Shown here: positions 44,593 through 53,158 of the stretch, in pieces
Layout: each line of letters begins with the position of its first letter
Position numbering within the stretch: the first letter of the stretch is position 1
Assembly (NCBI GenBank): GCA_963821345.1
Contig: CAWGDM010000001.1
Span: forward strand, 868,001 to 932,000
Length of the DNA stretch: 64,000 nucleotides
From: WHSW01 sp963821345
Lineage (GTDB): Bacteria; Actinomycetota; Thermoleophilia; Solirubrobacterales; 70-9
Direction of reading: 5' to 3'
The notes under the pieces: model-generated
Told to the model about the DNA's origin: nothing
Databases searched by the model: none
The model's input: only the letters and a program-made list of their open reading frames with translations
Translations under genes and position numbers: made by a program

Positions 44593-46254
44593 CTACTGCT
44601 TCGGGATCACGACCTCGCTGCAGGTCGGCGCGCCCACCGGCGCGGTCGCCACGTTGCCGGTGTCGATCACCGGCTGATCGTTGGAGTCGAGCAGGTCGAT
44701 GGTCAGTTGGCTGCGCGAGACCTCGACCTCGGCGTAGCTGAACTGGTTGATGGCCGCGCACTGCATGCCGACCCCGTTCGGGGGCTGGGGCTTGAGGAAC
44801 ACGTCGTGGATCAGCGACCCGCCGCTCGAGGTGCCGAGGGTGGCGTTGATCTCACCGGCGTAGGACTCGGTCGCGACCGGGCCGGTGGTGACGTCGTAGA
44901 TGCCCGAGTCCTGGACCCCCGGAGGATCACCGAGCGTGTTGTAGCGCGCGTCGTTGACCAGGTTGGCGTGCACGTCGGTGGTCAGGAAGACCGCGTTCTT
45001 GACGTTGTCCTGCAGGTAGTGCAGGAGCGCGGTCCGCTCGGCGGCGTAGCCCTCCCAGCGGTCGTAGGGGAGCGCGTAGTACTGCTGGATCGGGACCTCG
45101 TTGAAGATCACCTTGAAGGTGGCGCTCGACTTCTTGACCGCCTTCTCGAAGTCCTTCAGCTGCTTGGAACCCAGCATCGTGCGGTCGGGGTCGTTGATCG
45201 ACGCCAGGCAGGCCGCCGAGACCGGGTTGGCGAGCGGCGGGGAGAGGATCGAGAACAGGTTGCGGGTGCTCTGCGGCGCTGTCGGCGCCAGGTCGGCGTT
45301 GCCGCTCCCGGCCGGGTTGTCGCAGGTGCCCTGGTAGTCGGAGCTTGCGCTGCGGAACGAGCGCTCGTCGAGGAAGAAGATCTCGAGGTTCTTGCCCCAG
45401 CGAGTCGAGCGGTAGATCCCGGTCTTCTTCGTATAGGTGATCGGGTTGTAATCGGTGAACGCCTGGACGCCGTTCTTGTACAGCTGCTCGCCGTTCATGT
45501 TCACGTCGCCGACCGAGAGCGGGAACATGTCCTCGAAGACTGAGAAGTCGTTGACGAACTCGTGGTCGTCCCAGTGGGCGTAGTAGGCGGCCGAACCGCG
45601 GGCCTTCGCCCAGGGCTTCATCGCCAGGTTGGTCTTGTAGGCCTCCCACTTCTGCTTCACGCTCAGGGCGACGTCGCTGAGCCCGTAGCCGGGGACCTCG
45701 GTGTCCGAGTAGATCGTGTCGCCCATCAGCACGTTGAAGTCGTTGTGCTGGCCGGTGATCCGCTTCCAGATCTCGAAGTTGTTCCAGTAGGGGGTCGTCT
45801 GGCCGGGCAGCGGGCGCGCGTCCTGGTCGCCGGAGAGCGCGAAGCGGATCGTCTGCTTGCTCTTCGGGTCCGGAGCGGTCGTGAACTTGCCGATCTCCGA
45901 GCTCGAGCCGCGACTCGGCTGACACCAGCGGTACTTGTAGGCCTTGCCGGCGTCGAGTCCGGTGACCTGCGCCTGGACGGTGAAGTCGTGCTTCTTGTTC
46001 GCCTTCGCCTTGCCGACCACGCCGTCGGTCCCGCAGTCGCCGAACCGCCCCTTGATCGCCAGCTGCAGGTAGGCGTTGCCGCCCTTGTCGGCCTTCGCCC
46101 AGAGGATCGCGGAGTCCGAGGTGACGTCCCCCGACGAGACGCCGTAGGAGAACCCCTTGGCCTTCGCCCAGGCGGCCGGAGCCAGCGCCGCGGCGGTGAG
46201 CGCGACCGTCGCAAGTACACCGACCAGCAAGGACAATCTCAGCCTCGCTTGCAC
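44593..46254 (-). CDS. phoD: PhoD-like secreted alkaline phosphatase/metallophosphatase
   Basis: A 553-residue secreted metallophosphoesterase. Start GTG 46254 gives a Sec-type signal peptide ending APAAWA near residue 30. There is no twin-arginine motif, unlike many PhoD proteins. N-terminal PhoD domain: YGVSSGDVTSDSAILWAKAD. Catalytic metal motifs: ALSGDQD (in place of GSCQ-type), VLMGDTIYSD, WDDHEFVND and FLTTDVHANLV. TAGGCT is 7 nt before the start, overlapping the promoter of the divergent gene. Confidence 0.9.
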   Translation of the reverse strand: MQARLRLSLLVGVLATVALTAAALAPAAWAKAKGFSYGVSSGDVTSDSAILWAKADKGGNAYLQLAIKGRFGDCGTDGVVGKAKANKKHDFTVQAQVTGLDAGKAYKYRWCQPSRGSSSEIGKFTTAPDPKSKQTIRFALSGDQDARPLPGQTTPYWNNFEIWKRITGQHNDFNVLMGDTIYSDTEVPGYGLSDVALSVKQKWEAYKTNLAMKPWAKARGSAAYYAHWDDHEFVNDFSVFEDMFPLSVGDVNMNGEQLYKNGVQAFTDYNPITYTKKTGIYRSTRWGKNLEIFFLDERSFRSASSDYQGTCDNPAGSGNADLAPTAPQSTRNLFSILSPPLANPVSAACLASINDPDRTMLGSKQLKDFEKAVKKSSATFKVIFNEVPIQQYYALPYDRWEGYAAERTALLHYLQDNVKNAVFLTTDVHANLVNDARYNTLGDPPGVQDSGIYDVTTGPVATESYAGEINATLGTSSGGSLIHDVFLKPQPPNGVGMQCAAINQFSYAEVEVSRSQLTIDLLDSNDQPVIDTGNVATAPVGAPTCSEVVIPKQ

Positions 46255-46261
46255 GGTCCGC

Positions 46262-46271
46262 AGCCTAACAT
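46262..46271. promoter_or_regulatory. Overlapping divergent leaderless promoters
   Basis: TAGGCT (minus, 46262-46267) is 7 nt before the PhoD GTG and TAACAT (plus, 46266-46271) is 8 nt before the transglycosylase GTG. Only 25 bp separate the two genes. Confidence 0.45.
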
Positions 46272-46279
46272 GGCCTCCG

Positions 46280-47767
46280 GTGCGCGACGAGGAGCGAGGC
46301 TGGGGAGTTATCGCTCGCGCCGTCGCCGGCACGCTGCTGCTCGTCGCCGGCGCCGGGGCGGTGGCGGCGCTTGCCCTCGCGCTCGGGTTGGGCGACCGTG
46401 AGCCGCTCGAGATCGAGGTCGCGCGGGTGACCGCCAACGCGCTTGCGGCGACCGAGCCCGCGGCCGACCCGCTCGCCTGGAAGCCGTCGCGCAGCGCCGA
46501 CTTCGAGCGCCGCGCCGCGGTCGGGCTCTCGCATGTGATCTATGAGATGAGCCCGGGCGGCGCCGTCGCCTCGGCAAAGCGGACCGCCGCCTACCGCGAC
46601 CTGATCGAGGCCGCGGCCGAGCGCCACGGGGTCGACCCGGACACGCTCGAGGCGGTGATCTTCCTCGAGAGCGCCGGCCGCCCGGACGTGATCGCCGGGC
46701 CGACCCCCGAGTCGGCGTCGGGGCTGGCGCAGATCCTGCCCTCGACCGCCACCGACCTGCTCGGGATGTCGGTGGACCTGCCGGCCAGCATCGCGCTCAC
46801 GCAGCGGATCTCGCACTCTCGGTCACCGGCGCAGACCGACCGGCTGCAGGCGCAGCGCGCCGCGATCGACGAGCGCTTCGACCCCGAGGCGGCGATCGAC
46901 GGCGCCGCTCGCTACCTGGAGATCGCAGGACAGAAGTTCGGCGACCCCGAGCTCGCGGTCGTCTCGTACCACATGGGAATCGGCAACCTGCAGAGCGTGC
47001 TCGAGTCCTACGCGGGCAAGGGGGGCGACACGGCCGGACTCGACTACGCACAGGTCTACTTCGATTCCGGGCCGGACTCGCACCGCGCGGCCTGGGAGCT
47101 GCTGACCTCGTTCGGCGACGAGTCGGCTGACTATCTGTGGAAGGTGCTGGCGTCGAAGCAGGTCTTGGAGCAGTACCGCGACGACCCCGACCAGCTCGCG
47201 GCGACCGCCGAGCTGGCGACCAACAAGGCGACCCTGGAGGAGGTCTACCACCCCGAATCGGCGACCGAGGTGTTCGCCGACCCCGGCGCGATCGCGGACG
47301 CGACCGACGACGGCGACCTGTTGCCGCTACCCGACGACCCGGGCCTGGGCTGGGAGCCGACCAAGCAGATCGGCGAGCTCGCCGACCAGGTAGGTCAGGA
47401 CCCGTCGCTGTACCGGGCGCTGCGGCCCGAGGCCCTGGCGACGCTCACATACCTGGCGGGCGTCGTCCGCGAGCTCAGCGACGACGCCGCGCCGCTCGAG
47501 CTCGACAGCGCGGTGCGCGACCGTGAGTACCAGGACCTGCTCGTCCAGGAGAACGTCCAGGCGACGCCCGAGTACTCGCTGCACACCACCGGCTGGGCGT
47601 TCGACATCCGCCGCGAGTACGCGTCGAGGGCACAGGCCGAGGCGTTGCAGTACGAGCTCGACCGGCTGCGGGCGCTCGAGGTGCTGGATTACGCGGTCGA
47701 GCCGGGCGCGATCCACGTCACCGTCTCGGACCGCGGCGCCGAGTTGCTCGGCAACGCCTCGAACTAG
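46280..47767 (+). CDS. Lytic transglycosylase with M15-like C-terminal domain
   Basis: A 495-residue, membrane-anchored cell-wall protein. One N-terminal helix (about residues 8-35). SLT domain at about 100-260 with catalytic Glu in AVIFLESAGRPD, then SASGLAQILPSTA and AVVSYHMGIGNLQ. The C-terminal region has YSLHTTGWAFDIRREY (about 433-448), the H-x-x-G-x-A-x-D/D-I pattern of M15 D-Ala-D-Ala peptidases, and ends GAIHVTV. It may therefore cut both glycan and peptide. GTG 46280. Its stop overlaps the convergent gene by 4 bp. Confidence 0.85.
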   Translation: MRDEERGWGVIARAVAGTLLLVAGAGAVAALALALGLGDREPLEIEVARVTANALAATEPAADPLAWKPSRSADFERRAAVGLSHVIYEMSPGGAVASAKRTAAYRDLIEAAAERHGVDPDTLEAVIFLESAGRPDVIAGPTPESASGLAQILPSTATDLLGMSVDLPASIALTQRISHSRSPAQTDRLQAQRAAIDERFDPEAAIDGAARYLEIAGQKFGDPELAVVSYHMGIGNLQSVLESYAGKGGDTAGLDYAQVYFDSGPDSHRAAWELLTSFGDESADYLWKVLASKQVLEQYRDDPDQLAATAELATNKATLEEVYHPESATEVFADPGAIADATDDGDLLPLPDDPGLGWEPTKQIGELADQVGQDPSLYRALRPEALATLTYLAGVVRELSDDAAPLELDSAVRDREYQDLLVQENVQATPEYSLHTTGWAFDIRREYASRAQAEALQYELDRLRALEVLDYAVEPGAIHVTVSDRGAELLGNASN

Positions 47768-48105
47768 CCGGCGCCGCCGCCCCCCGAGGGTGCGTCCGGT
47801 GTGTCGTCGCCGTTCGCGGGCTTGCGCAACCGCCAGGCGGCGAAGCCCGCGACGACGCCGGCGCCGGCGATCAGGACCACCGCGATCACCGGAAAGCCGC
47901 CCGAATCCGAGCTGCCGGAGGTCCCGTTGCTGTCGGCGGGGGTCTGCGAGCCTCCGCCCGCGCCCGGCAGGTCGAGGTTGTACTCCTGGCCGGCGGGCGG
48001 CTCGTCGGAGGCGGCGGCGGGCGCCGCGGCCACGAGCGCCGCGGTCGCGCAGAGCGCGAGCAGGGTCAGCGATGTCCGTCTCGCCATCTTCTTCATCGAA
48101 GTCAC
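47764..48105 (-). CDS. Small exported membrane-anchored protein
   Basis: A 113-residue protein with a signal peptide (MKKMARRTSLTLLALCATAA, cleavage near APAAA) and a short mature part with the motif YNLDLPGAGGG. A Gly/Ser linker, one C-terminal membrane helix (VIAVVLIAGAGVVAGFAAW) and a basic stop-transfer RLRK follow. No sortase LPxTG is present. Starts 48105 or 48096. Function unknown; it lies next to a cell-wall hydrolase. Confidence 0.7.
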   Translation of the reverse strand: MTSMKKMARRTSLTLLALCATAALVAAAPAAASDEPPAGQEYNLDLPGAGGGSQTPADSNGTSGSSDSGGFPVIAVVLIAGAGVVAGFAAWRLRKPANGDDTPDAPSGGGGAG

Positions 48106-48110
48106 TACCG

Positions 48111-49187
48111 CTAGACCTTGATCGTGATCACGTCGCCGTCGGCGACCTCGTAGCTGCGTCCCTCTGTGCGCAGCAGACCAAGGTTGCGCGCAGCAGCGTA
48201 TCCACCTACGTCGACGAGGTCATTCCAGGCGACCACCTCGGCGCGCACGAACGCCTGCTGGATCTCGGTGTGGATCTGGCCCGCCGCTTCCCAGGCGGTC
48301 GCCCCGCGCGGCAGCGCGTGCGCCATCGCCTCCTTGCCGTCGCCCGCGGTGAAGAAGAGGTTCAGCGCCAGCAGCTCGAACGCGGCCCGAATCAGCCGGG
48401 CCAGTCCCGACTCCGAGATCCCGAGCTCAGCCCGCATCTCGGCCGCCTCGCCGGCGTCCTCGAGCTCGCCCAGCTCGCCCTCGATCCGGGCCGAGATCGC
48501 GACCGCGATCGCGCCCGCGCCGCCGGCATGCTCGGCGACCGAGGCGGGCACCTCGTCGTCGCCCTCGTCGACGTTGGCGACGTACAGGATCGGCTTCGAG
48601 GTGAGCGCGAACAGGCGCCGTGGCGCCTCGGCCGCCTCGTCGGGGACGGGCACGTCGCGGACCGGCGTGCCGGCCCCGAGCGCGTCGACCACCTGCTCGA
48701 GCCAGGCCTGCTCTGCGATCGCCTCCTTGTCTCCGGATCGCGCCTGCTTGATCACCCGCTCCAGGCGTCGCTCGGCCTGCTCCAGGTCGGCGGCGAGGAG
48801 CTCGGTCTCGATCAGGTCGATGTCCTCGCCGGGGTCGAGACGACCCTCCGGATGGGGGACGGCGCCGCTGGCGTGGCAGCGGACGACGTGGCAGATCGCG
48901 TCGGTCTCGCGAATTGCCGCCAGAAACTTGTTGCCGAGGCCCTCGCCCTGGGCGGCGCCGGGGACGAGCCCGGCGATGTCATGGAACTCGATCGTCTCGT
49001 TGACGACTTCGCTGGCGCCGACGACCTGGGCGACCCGGTCGAGGCGCTCGTCGGGGACCGGGACGATCGCGACGTTGGGGTCGATGGTCGTGAACGCGTA
49101 GTCGCCGGTCTCGGCGCCGGCGCGGGTGAGGGCGTTGAAGAGCGTCGACTTCCCGGCGTTGGGCAGGCCGACGATGCCGATCTTCAC
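48111..49187 (-). CDS. ychF: Redox-regulated ATPase YchF (Obg family)
   Basis: Universally conserved P-loop ATPase that binds ribosomes. 358 residues from GTG 49187 (MKIGIVGLPNAGKSTLF). G-motifs: GLPNAGKS (residues 6-13), DIAGLVPGAAQGEGLG (about 68-83) and the altered specificity motif YVANVDE in place of NKxD, which favours ATP. The C-terminal TGS domain ends RSYEVADGDVITIKV. It follows the PAP2 gene by 4 bp. Confidence 0.96.
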   Translation of the reverse strand: MKIGIVGLPNAGKSTLFNALTRAGAETGDYAFTTIDPNVAIVPVPDERLDRVAQVVGASEVVNETIEFHDIAGLVPGAAQGEGLGNKFLAAIRETDAICHVVRCHASGAVPHPEGRLDPGEDIDLIETELLAADLEQAERRLERVIKQARSGDKEAIAEQAWLEQVVDALGAGTPVRDVPVPDEAAEAPRRLFALTSKPILYVANVDEGDDEVPASVAEHAGGAGAIAVAISARIEGELGELEDAGEAAEMRAELGISESGLARLIRAAFELLALNLFFTAGDGKEAMAHALPRGATAWEAAGQIHTEIQQAFVRAEVVAWNDLVDVGGYAAARNLGLLRTEGRSYEVADGDVITIKV

Positions 49188-49191
49188 GCGC

Positions 49192-49908
49192 TCACGCGGT
49201 CTCGGGACCGCGCTCGGCGGCGACGCCGACCGAGACCGCGCCACCGTTGCCGCCGGCGCGGTGGCTCGCCTGGGCGCGCTCGTTGGCGTCGATCGCGAGG
49301 TCGAACATCCGCTCCTCCGCATGCCGGGCGCCGAGGCCCGGGACCAGCGACCCGATGCAGAACCCGAGCGCGGCGCCGCCGAGCACGTCGGACGGGTAGT
49401 GCATGCCCAGGTAGGGGCGCCCGGCGCAGACCGCGGCGGCGAGCGCGAACAGGTACGGCCGAGCGCGCGGCTGGACGCGGCCGAGCGCGGTCGCGGCGGC
49501 GACCGAGGAGGTCGCGTGGGCGGAGGGGAAGGAGAGCTTGCTGGGGGCCTTGGCGAGCGGCGGGTGGTCCTCGATCAGCGGCCGCTGGCGGCCGATTGCG
49601 CGCTTGACCGCGTAGTTGATCCCGATCGCCGCCGGGCCGGTCAGCCCCGCGGTCAGCCACTGGCCGCGCCGGGGCGGATCGACGGAGCCGCCGACGGCGC
49701 CGATCCCGGCCCAGATCGCGCCGTACTCGCCCGCCAGGCCGAGCGCCTTGGCGACCGTCTCGACCGGCTCGGCGTGGCCGCGGGTGCGCAGGAACCGCAG
49801 CGCGGCCTGATCGAGATCGCCGAGCGCCGCGAGCACCGGGTTGGTCCGCCGCTTCGGCTTCACTCGCTTCAGCACCGGGCGCAGGATAGGGCCAGAATCC
49901 CCGCCCAT
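49192..49908 (-). CDS. PAP2-family membrane phosphatase
   Basis: A 238-residue lipid-phosphate phosphatase. The three-part active site is complete: KRAIGRQRP (about 107-115), FPSAHATS (about 131-138, Ala in place of the usual Gly) and GRPYLGMHYPSDVLGG (about 162-177). Several membrane helices. Candidate substrates are undecaprenyl pyrophosphate or phosphatidyl phosphates. The ATG at 49908 directly borders a dispersed repeat shared with the divergent gene. ychF follows 4 bp downstream. Confidence 0.9.
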   Translation of the reverse strand: MGGDSGPILRPVLKRVKPKRRTNPVLAALGDLDQAALRFLRTRGHAEPVETVAKALGLAGEYGAIWAGIGAVGGSVDPPRRGQWLTAGLTGPAAIGINYAVKRAIGRQRPLIEDHPPLAKAPSKLSFPSAHATSSVAAATALGRVQPRARPYLFALAAAVCAGRPYLGMHYPSDVLGGAALGFCIGSLVPGLGARHAEERMFDLAIDANERAQASHRAGGNGGAVSVGVAAERGPETA

Positions 49909-49957
49909 GAGGCGGAGTCCGCAGGACGGAGCCGAGTCGCGCCGCCGTTGAGGCGCC
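49909..49957 (+). repeat. Dispersed repeat, type B, filling a divergent intergenic gap
   Basis: On the plus strand it runs from GAGGCGGAGTCCG to GCCGCCGTTGAGGCGCC. With five further bases it makes up the entire 54-bp gap between the PAP2 start codon (49908, minus) and the membrane-protein start codon (49963, plus). Confidence 0.75.
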
Positions 49958-49962
49958 TGTTT

Positions 49963-51039
49963 ATGGCCGACCAGGCACAGATCGCCTCCTACGAGCGGCA
50001 GTTTCGCCGCGCCGGGCTGCCGATGTTCGTCGAGGGGTTCTCGGCCTCGACCGACGTCTTCAACCGAGCCGCGCCGCTGCTCGGGCTGGTCTTCCTCGGC
50101 GAGCTGCTCGGTGCCGGTCAGCTCGATTGGAGCTGGTGGCAGAACGTGCTCGCAGTGCTCGCCGGCGTCGCGATCGTGCTCGCGGCGATCGCGATCCTCA
50201 ACGTCGTTCAGGGGCGACCGGTGCGGGCGGTCCCGAACCGGCTCGGCAAGACCGAGCTGGCGGCGTTCGTGATCCTGCCGGCGCTGCTGCCGCTGATCTT
50301 CGGCGGCCAGCTGGGCAGCGCGGCGACCACGGTCGCCGCGAACCTGCTGATCCTCGCTGTGATCTACGCGGTCTTCGTCTACGGGCTGCTGGCGATCGTC
50401 CGCTGGGTGTTCGGCCGCCTGGCCGGGCAGCTGCGCTCCTCGCTCGGCCTGCTGGCAAACGCGGTGCCGCTGCTGGCGATCTTCGCCCTGCTCTCGTTCG
50501 CCAGCCAGGAGATGTGGCAGATCTTCGGCACCGTGAGCACGTTCGCCTACTTCTGCACGATCGGGCTGTTCGTCCTCCTCGGCAGCGCCTTCCTCGCGGT
50601 CCGGATGCCGCTCGAGGCGCGGCGGCTGGAGGCCGAGGCGGGGGGCGACGGGCCGCCGCTCTCGCGCGCGCAGCGGTTCAACGTCGGCCTCGTCCTGTTC
50701 GTGAGCCAGGGCCTCCAGGTGCTCTTCGTCAGCCTCTCGATCGGGATCTTTTTCGTCATCTTCGGCCTGCTCGCGATCGACGAGACCGCCCGCCAGTCGT
50801 GGTTGGGCGAGAACGGCAACGTGCTGCTGACGATCTCGGTCGGGGGTGACCAGTTCGAGCTCACGTCCCAGCTGTTGCGGGTTGCCGGCGGCCTGGCGGC
50901 GTTCTCGGGCTTCTACTTCGCGGTCGCGATGCTGACCGACTCGACCTACCGCGAGGAGTTCCTGACCGAGCTCACCGACGAGATGCGAACCACCTTCCGC
51001 AATCGGGCCGAGTACCTCAGACTGCGGTCCAGCCCATGA
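49963..51039 (+). CDS. Polytopic membrane protein of unknown function
   Basis: A 358-residue protein with about seven hydrophobic helices (near residues 35-55, 60-85, 100-120, 122-150, 165-180, 190-215, 245-270) and a charged N-terminal helix (ASYERQFRRAGLPMF). No family recognised. ATG 49963 has no Shine-Dalgarno. Its stop overlaps the start of the BtrH-like gene (ATGA), so the two products are made together and probably work together. Confidence 0.75.
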   Translation: MADQAQIASYERQFRRAGLPMFVEGFSASTDVFNRAAPLLGLVFLGELLGAGQLDWSWWQNVLAVLAGVAIVLAAIAILNVVQGRPVRAVPNRLGKTELAAFVILPALLPLIFGGQLGSAATTVAANLLILAVIYAVFVYGLLAIVRWVFGRLAGQLRSSLGLLANAVPLLAIFALLSFASQEMWQIFGTVSTFAYFCTIGLFVLLGSAFLAVRMPLEARRLEAEAGGDGPPLSRAQRFNVGLVLFVSQGLQVLFVSLSIGIFFVIFGLLAIDETARQSWLGENGNVLLTISVGGDQFELTSQLLRVAGGLAAFSGFYFAVAMLTDSTYREEFLTELTDEMRTTFRNRAEYLRLRSSP

Positions 51040-52004
51040 CCTCGACCATGCTCGCCGGGTATCGCCACCGGCCCGGCCACCACTGCGGCTCGACCGCGCT
51101 GCGCAACCTGCTCGCCTACGACGGGATCGAGGTCACCGAGGAGATGGCGCTCGGGCTCGGCGCCGGGGTCTGCTTCTACTACCTGCACCTCGACGGCCAG
51201 TCGCCATCGCGGTTCACCAATGGCCGCGTCGGCCGGCTCGAGGAGCAGTTCCTCGAGCTCACCGGTGCACCGCTGGTGCTCGAGACCTATGACGGGCCCG
51301 AGAGCTCATGGGAGGCGGCGCGTGGCGCGGTCGACGCCGGCCGCCCGGCGCTGCTGATCACCGACCTCTACTACCTCGACCACTACGGCAACTCGGCCCA
51401 CTTTCCCGGCCACGCGGTGATCCTCGCCGGATACGACGACCGGGTCGCGTATCTCTCCGACACCGGCTTCGAGGAGCTGCAGACGACCCGGCTCGAGAAC
51501 CTCGCCAGGGCGCGCCACGGAAAGCACCCCGTGTTCCCGCTCGACGGTCAGATGATGATCGTGCCCGACCCCGGTGCGCTCACCGACCCGCGCGACGCCG
51601 CGCCGGCCGCGGTGGCCCGCAACGCTCGCCAGATGATCGAGCCGGCGACGGGCGAGTTCGAGGGCCTGCCGGCGCTGCGCCGGTTCGCCGATGAGCTGCC
51701 GCGCTGGCCCGACGAGGTCTCCGATTGGCAGTGGTCGGCGCGCTTCTGCTACCAGGTGATCGAGCGTCGCGGGACCGGCGGCGGCAACTTCCGGCTCATG
51801 TACGCCCGCTTCCTGGACGAGGCCGGCTTCGAGCAGGCGAAGATCGCCGCCGAGGCGGCCAAGGGCTGGACCGCGCTGGCCGCCGAGCTGCTCGCCGCGA
51901 GCGAGTCCGAGCAGGCGGAGCCGACGGTCTGGGGGCGTATCGGCGAGCGGGCGCAGGCCGTGCTCGAGGCCGAGGAACGCCTGTGGCCGTCGCTGCTGGC
52001 GTAG
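51036..52004 (+). CDS. BtrH N-terminal-like/DUF4872 protein (papain-like fold)
   Basis: A 322-residue protein. The N-terminal half (1-150) resembles the BtrH N-domain, a cysteine-peptidase-like acyltransferase fold: nucleophile Cys in GHHCGSTALRNLL (about residue 17) and His in GHAVILAGYDD (about 125-135). The C-terminal helical half corresponds to DUF4872. BtrH transfers an acyl group in butirosin biosynthesis, but no antibiotic genes are nearby, so acyl transfer or peptidase activity on an unknown partner is inferred. Coupled by ATGA overlap to the membrane protein. Confidence 0.8.
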   Translation: MTSTMLAGYRHRPGHHCGSTALRNLLAYDGIEVTEEMALGLGAGVCFYYLHLDGQSPSRFTNGRVGRLEEQFLELTGAPLVLETYDGPESSWEAARGAVDAGRPALLITDLYYLDHYGNSAHFPGHAVILAGYDDRVAYLSDTGFEELQTTRLENLARARHGKHPVFPLDGQMMIVPDPGALTDPRDAAPAAVARNARQMIEPATGEFEGLPALRRFADELPRWPDEVSDWQWSARFCYQVIERRGTGGGNFRLMYARFLDEAGFEQAKIAAEAAKGWTALAAELLAASESEQAEPTVWGRIGERAQAVLEAEERLWPSLLA

Positions 52005-52025
52005 CCGCGAGCGCCGAGGGCTCGC

Positions 52026-53069
52026 TCAATCCCCGGCCGGCGGCTCGCCCGCGGGGAGCAACTCCGCCGCGCTCGGCATCCGTTCCCGCGAGCGATCGAC
52101 CAGGACCGGAGCGCCCGCCGCGACCTCGATCGCCCCGGGCTCCTGGGCGTCGGTCGCGTCGAGCGCGTGCAGGACGGCGTCCACAAGGGCGTCCGGTCGG
52201 TCGTTCTGCAGGTAGTGACCCGCGTCGGAGATGAAGTACAGGGAGTTGCGGCCGGGCTTCAACATCAGATGCTGATTCCAGACCCAGCTCGCCACGCGCG
52301 GCGGCGACACGGTGTCGTTGAGACCCCAGATCACCGTCGTCGGAACCTCCAAGTCGCCGAGCGCCTTCAGCCAGGTGTCCTCGTCGGCCGACCGCTCGAC
52401 CAGGTACTGGATCGTCTCGTGCATGACCTTGACACCGTCCTGGTGGGCGAAGGTCTCGGTCAGCGCCTGAACTCCCGGGTCGTCCGGGCCACGCGGCGGC
52501 CAGAAGGTCGCCGTGCCCATTCCTTCGGCCAGCAGCGCCGCGGTCGCTCCTTCGAGCAGTTGCGCCGCGGTGGACGGATCGAGCATCAGACGCTGGGCCA
52601 TGGTCAGGTTGGATAGCGGCAGGAAGATGTTTCCGTTCGTCAGAAAGAGGTGCTCCAGACGAATCCGCGGCACGTCGCCGGCGTGACCGCCCGCCAGGAT
52701 CAGCGCCACGCTGTCGCCGCGGTCGTGGGCGAAGACGGCGGCGGTCTCGGTGGCGACGACCTCGGACAGGTAGAACCCGAGCAGCTGCGCGTCCCGAATC
52801 AGGCTGTATCCCCATCCCGCCGGCTTGTCGGAAAACCCGTAGCCGGGGAAATCCAGCGCGCAGACCCGAAATCGCTCGGCGAGCCGGTCGACGACCTCGT
52901 ACCAGTCGATGCTGCTGGTCGGGAAGCCGTGTACGAGCAGCAGCGGCGGAGCCTCCGGATCACCGGCCTCGATGTGGAAGATCTGCACCGCCTCCGCGCC
53001 GGCGTCGTCGGGGCGCCAGGGGAAATACCCACCGCGGGCTCGCCAGTCCTCGGCTCGCGAGACGCTCAC
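52026..53069 (-). CDS. Alpha/beta-hydrolase with Asp nucleophile (dehalogenase/epoxide-hydrolase type)
   Basis: A 347-residue alpha/beta-hydrolase. Oxyanion-hole segment LLVHGFPTSSIDW (about 44-56). The nucleophile elbow reads AHDRGDSVAL (about 117), i.e. Asp rather than Ser, as in haloalkane dehalogenases, haloacetate dehalogenases and epoxide hydrolases. Catalytic acid is near WGLNDTVSPP and the His in SDAGHYLQNDRPD. GTG 53069 with TAGAGT 6 nt upstream. The substrate cannot be told from sequence. Confidence 0.88.
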   Translation of the reverse strand: MSVSRAEDWRARGGYFPWRPDDAGAEAVQIFHIEAGDPEAPPLLLVHGFPTSSIDWYEVVDRLAERFRVCALDFPGYGFSDKPAGWGYSLIRDAQLLGFYLSEVVATETAAVFAHDRGDSVALILAGGHAGDVPRIRLEHLFLTNGNIFLPLSNLTMAQRLMLDPSTAAQLLEGATAALLAEGMGTATFWPPRGPDDPGVQALTETFAHQDGVKVMHETIQYLVERSADEDTWLKALGDLEVPTTVIWGLNDTVSPPRVASWVWNQHLMLKPGRNSLYFISDAGHYLQNDRPDALVDAVLHALDATDAQEPGAIEVAAGAPVLVDRSRERMPSAAELLPAGEPPAGD

Positions 53070-53075
53070 CGGACG

Positions 53076-53081
53076 ACTCTA
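53076..53081 (-). promoter_or_regulatory. Probable leaderless -10 (TAGAGT)
   Basis: TAGAGT 6 nt before GTG 53069 on the minus strand. Confidence 0.4.
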
Positions 53082-53158
53082 TGGCACGGGATACCGCGCA
53101 GCGATGTCGGAGGAGAACGTCGAGCTCGTGAGTCAGCCTGGACTTCTACCCTGCGCGG

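Noticed and set aside
45562..46401. Plus-strand frame opposite the PhoD gene
   Set aside because: It is a GC-rich shadow; the minus strand carries the full set of PhoD metal motifs and a signal peptide.
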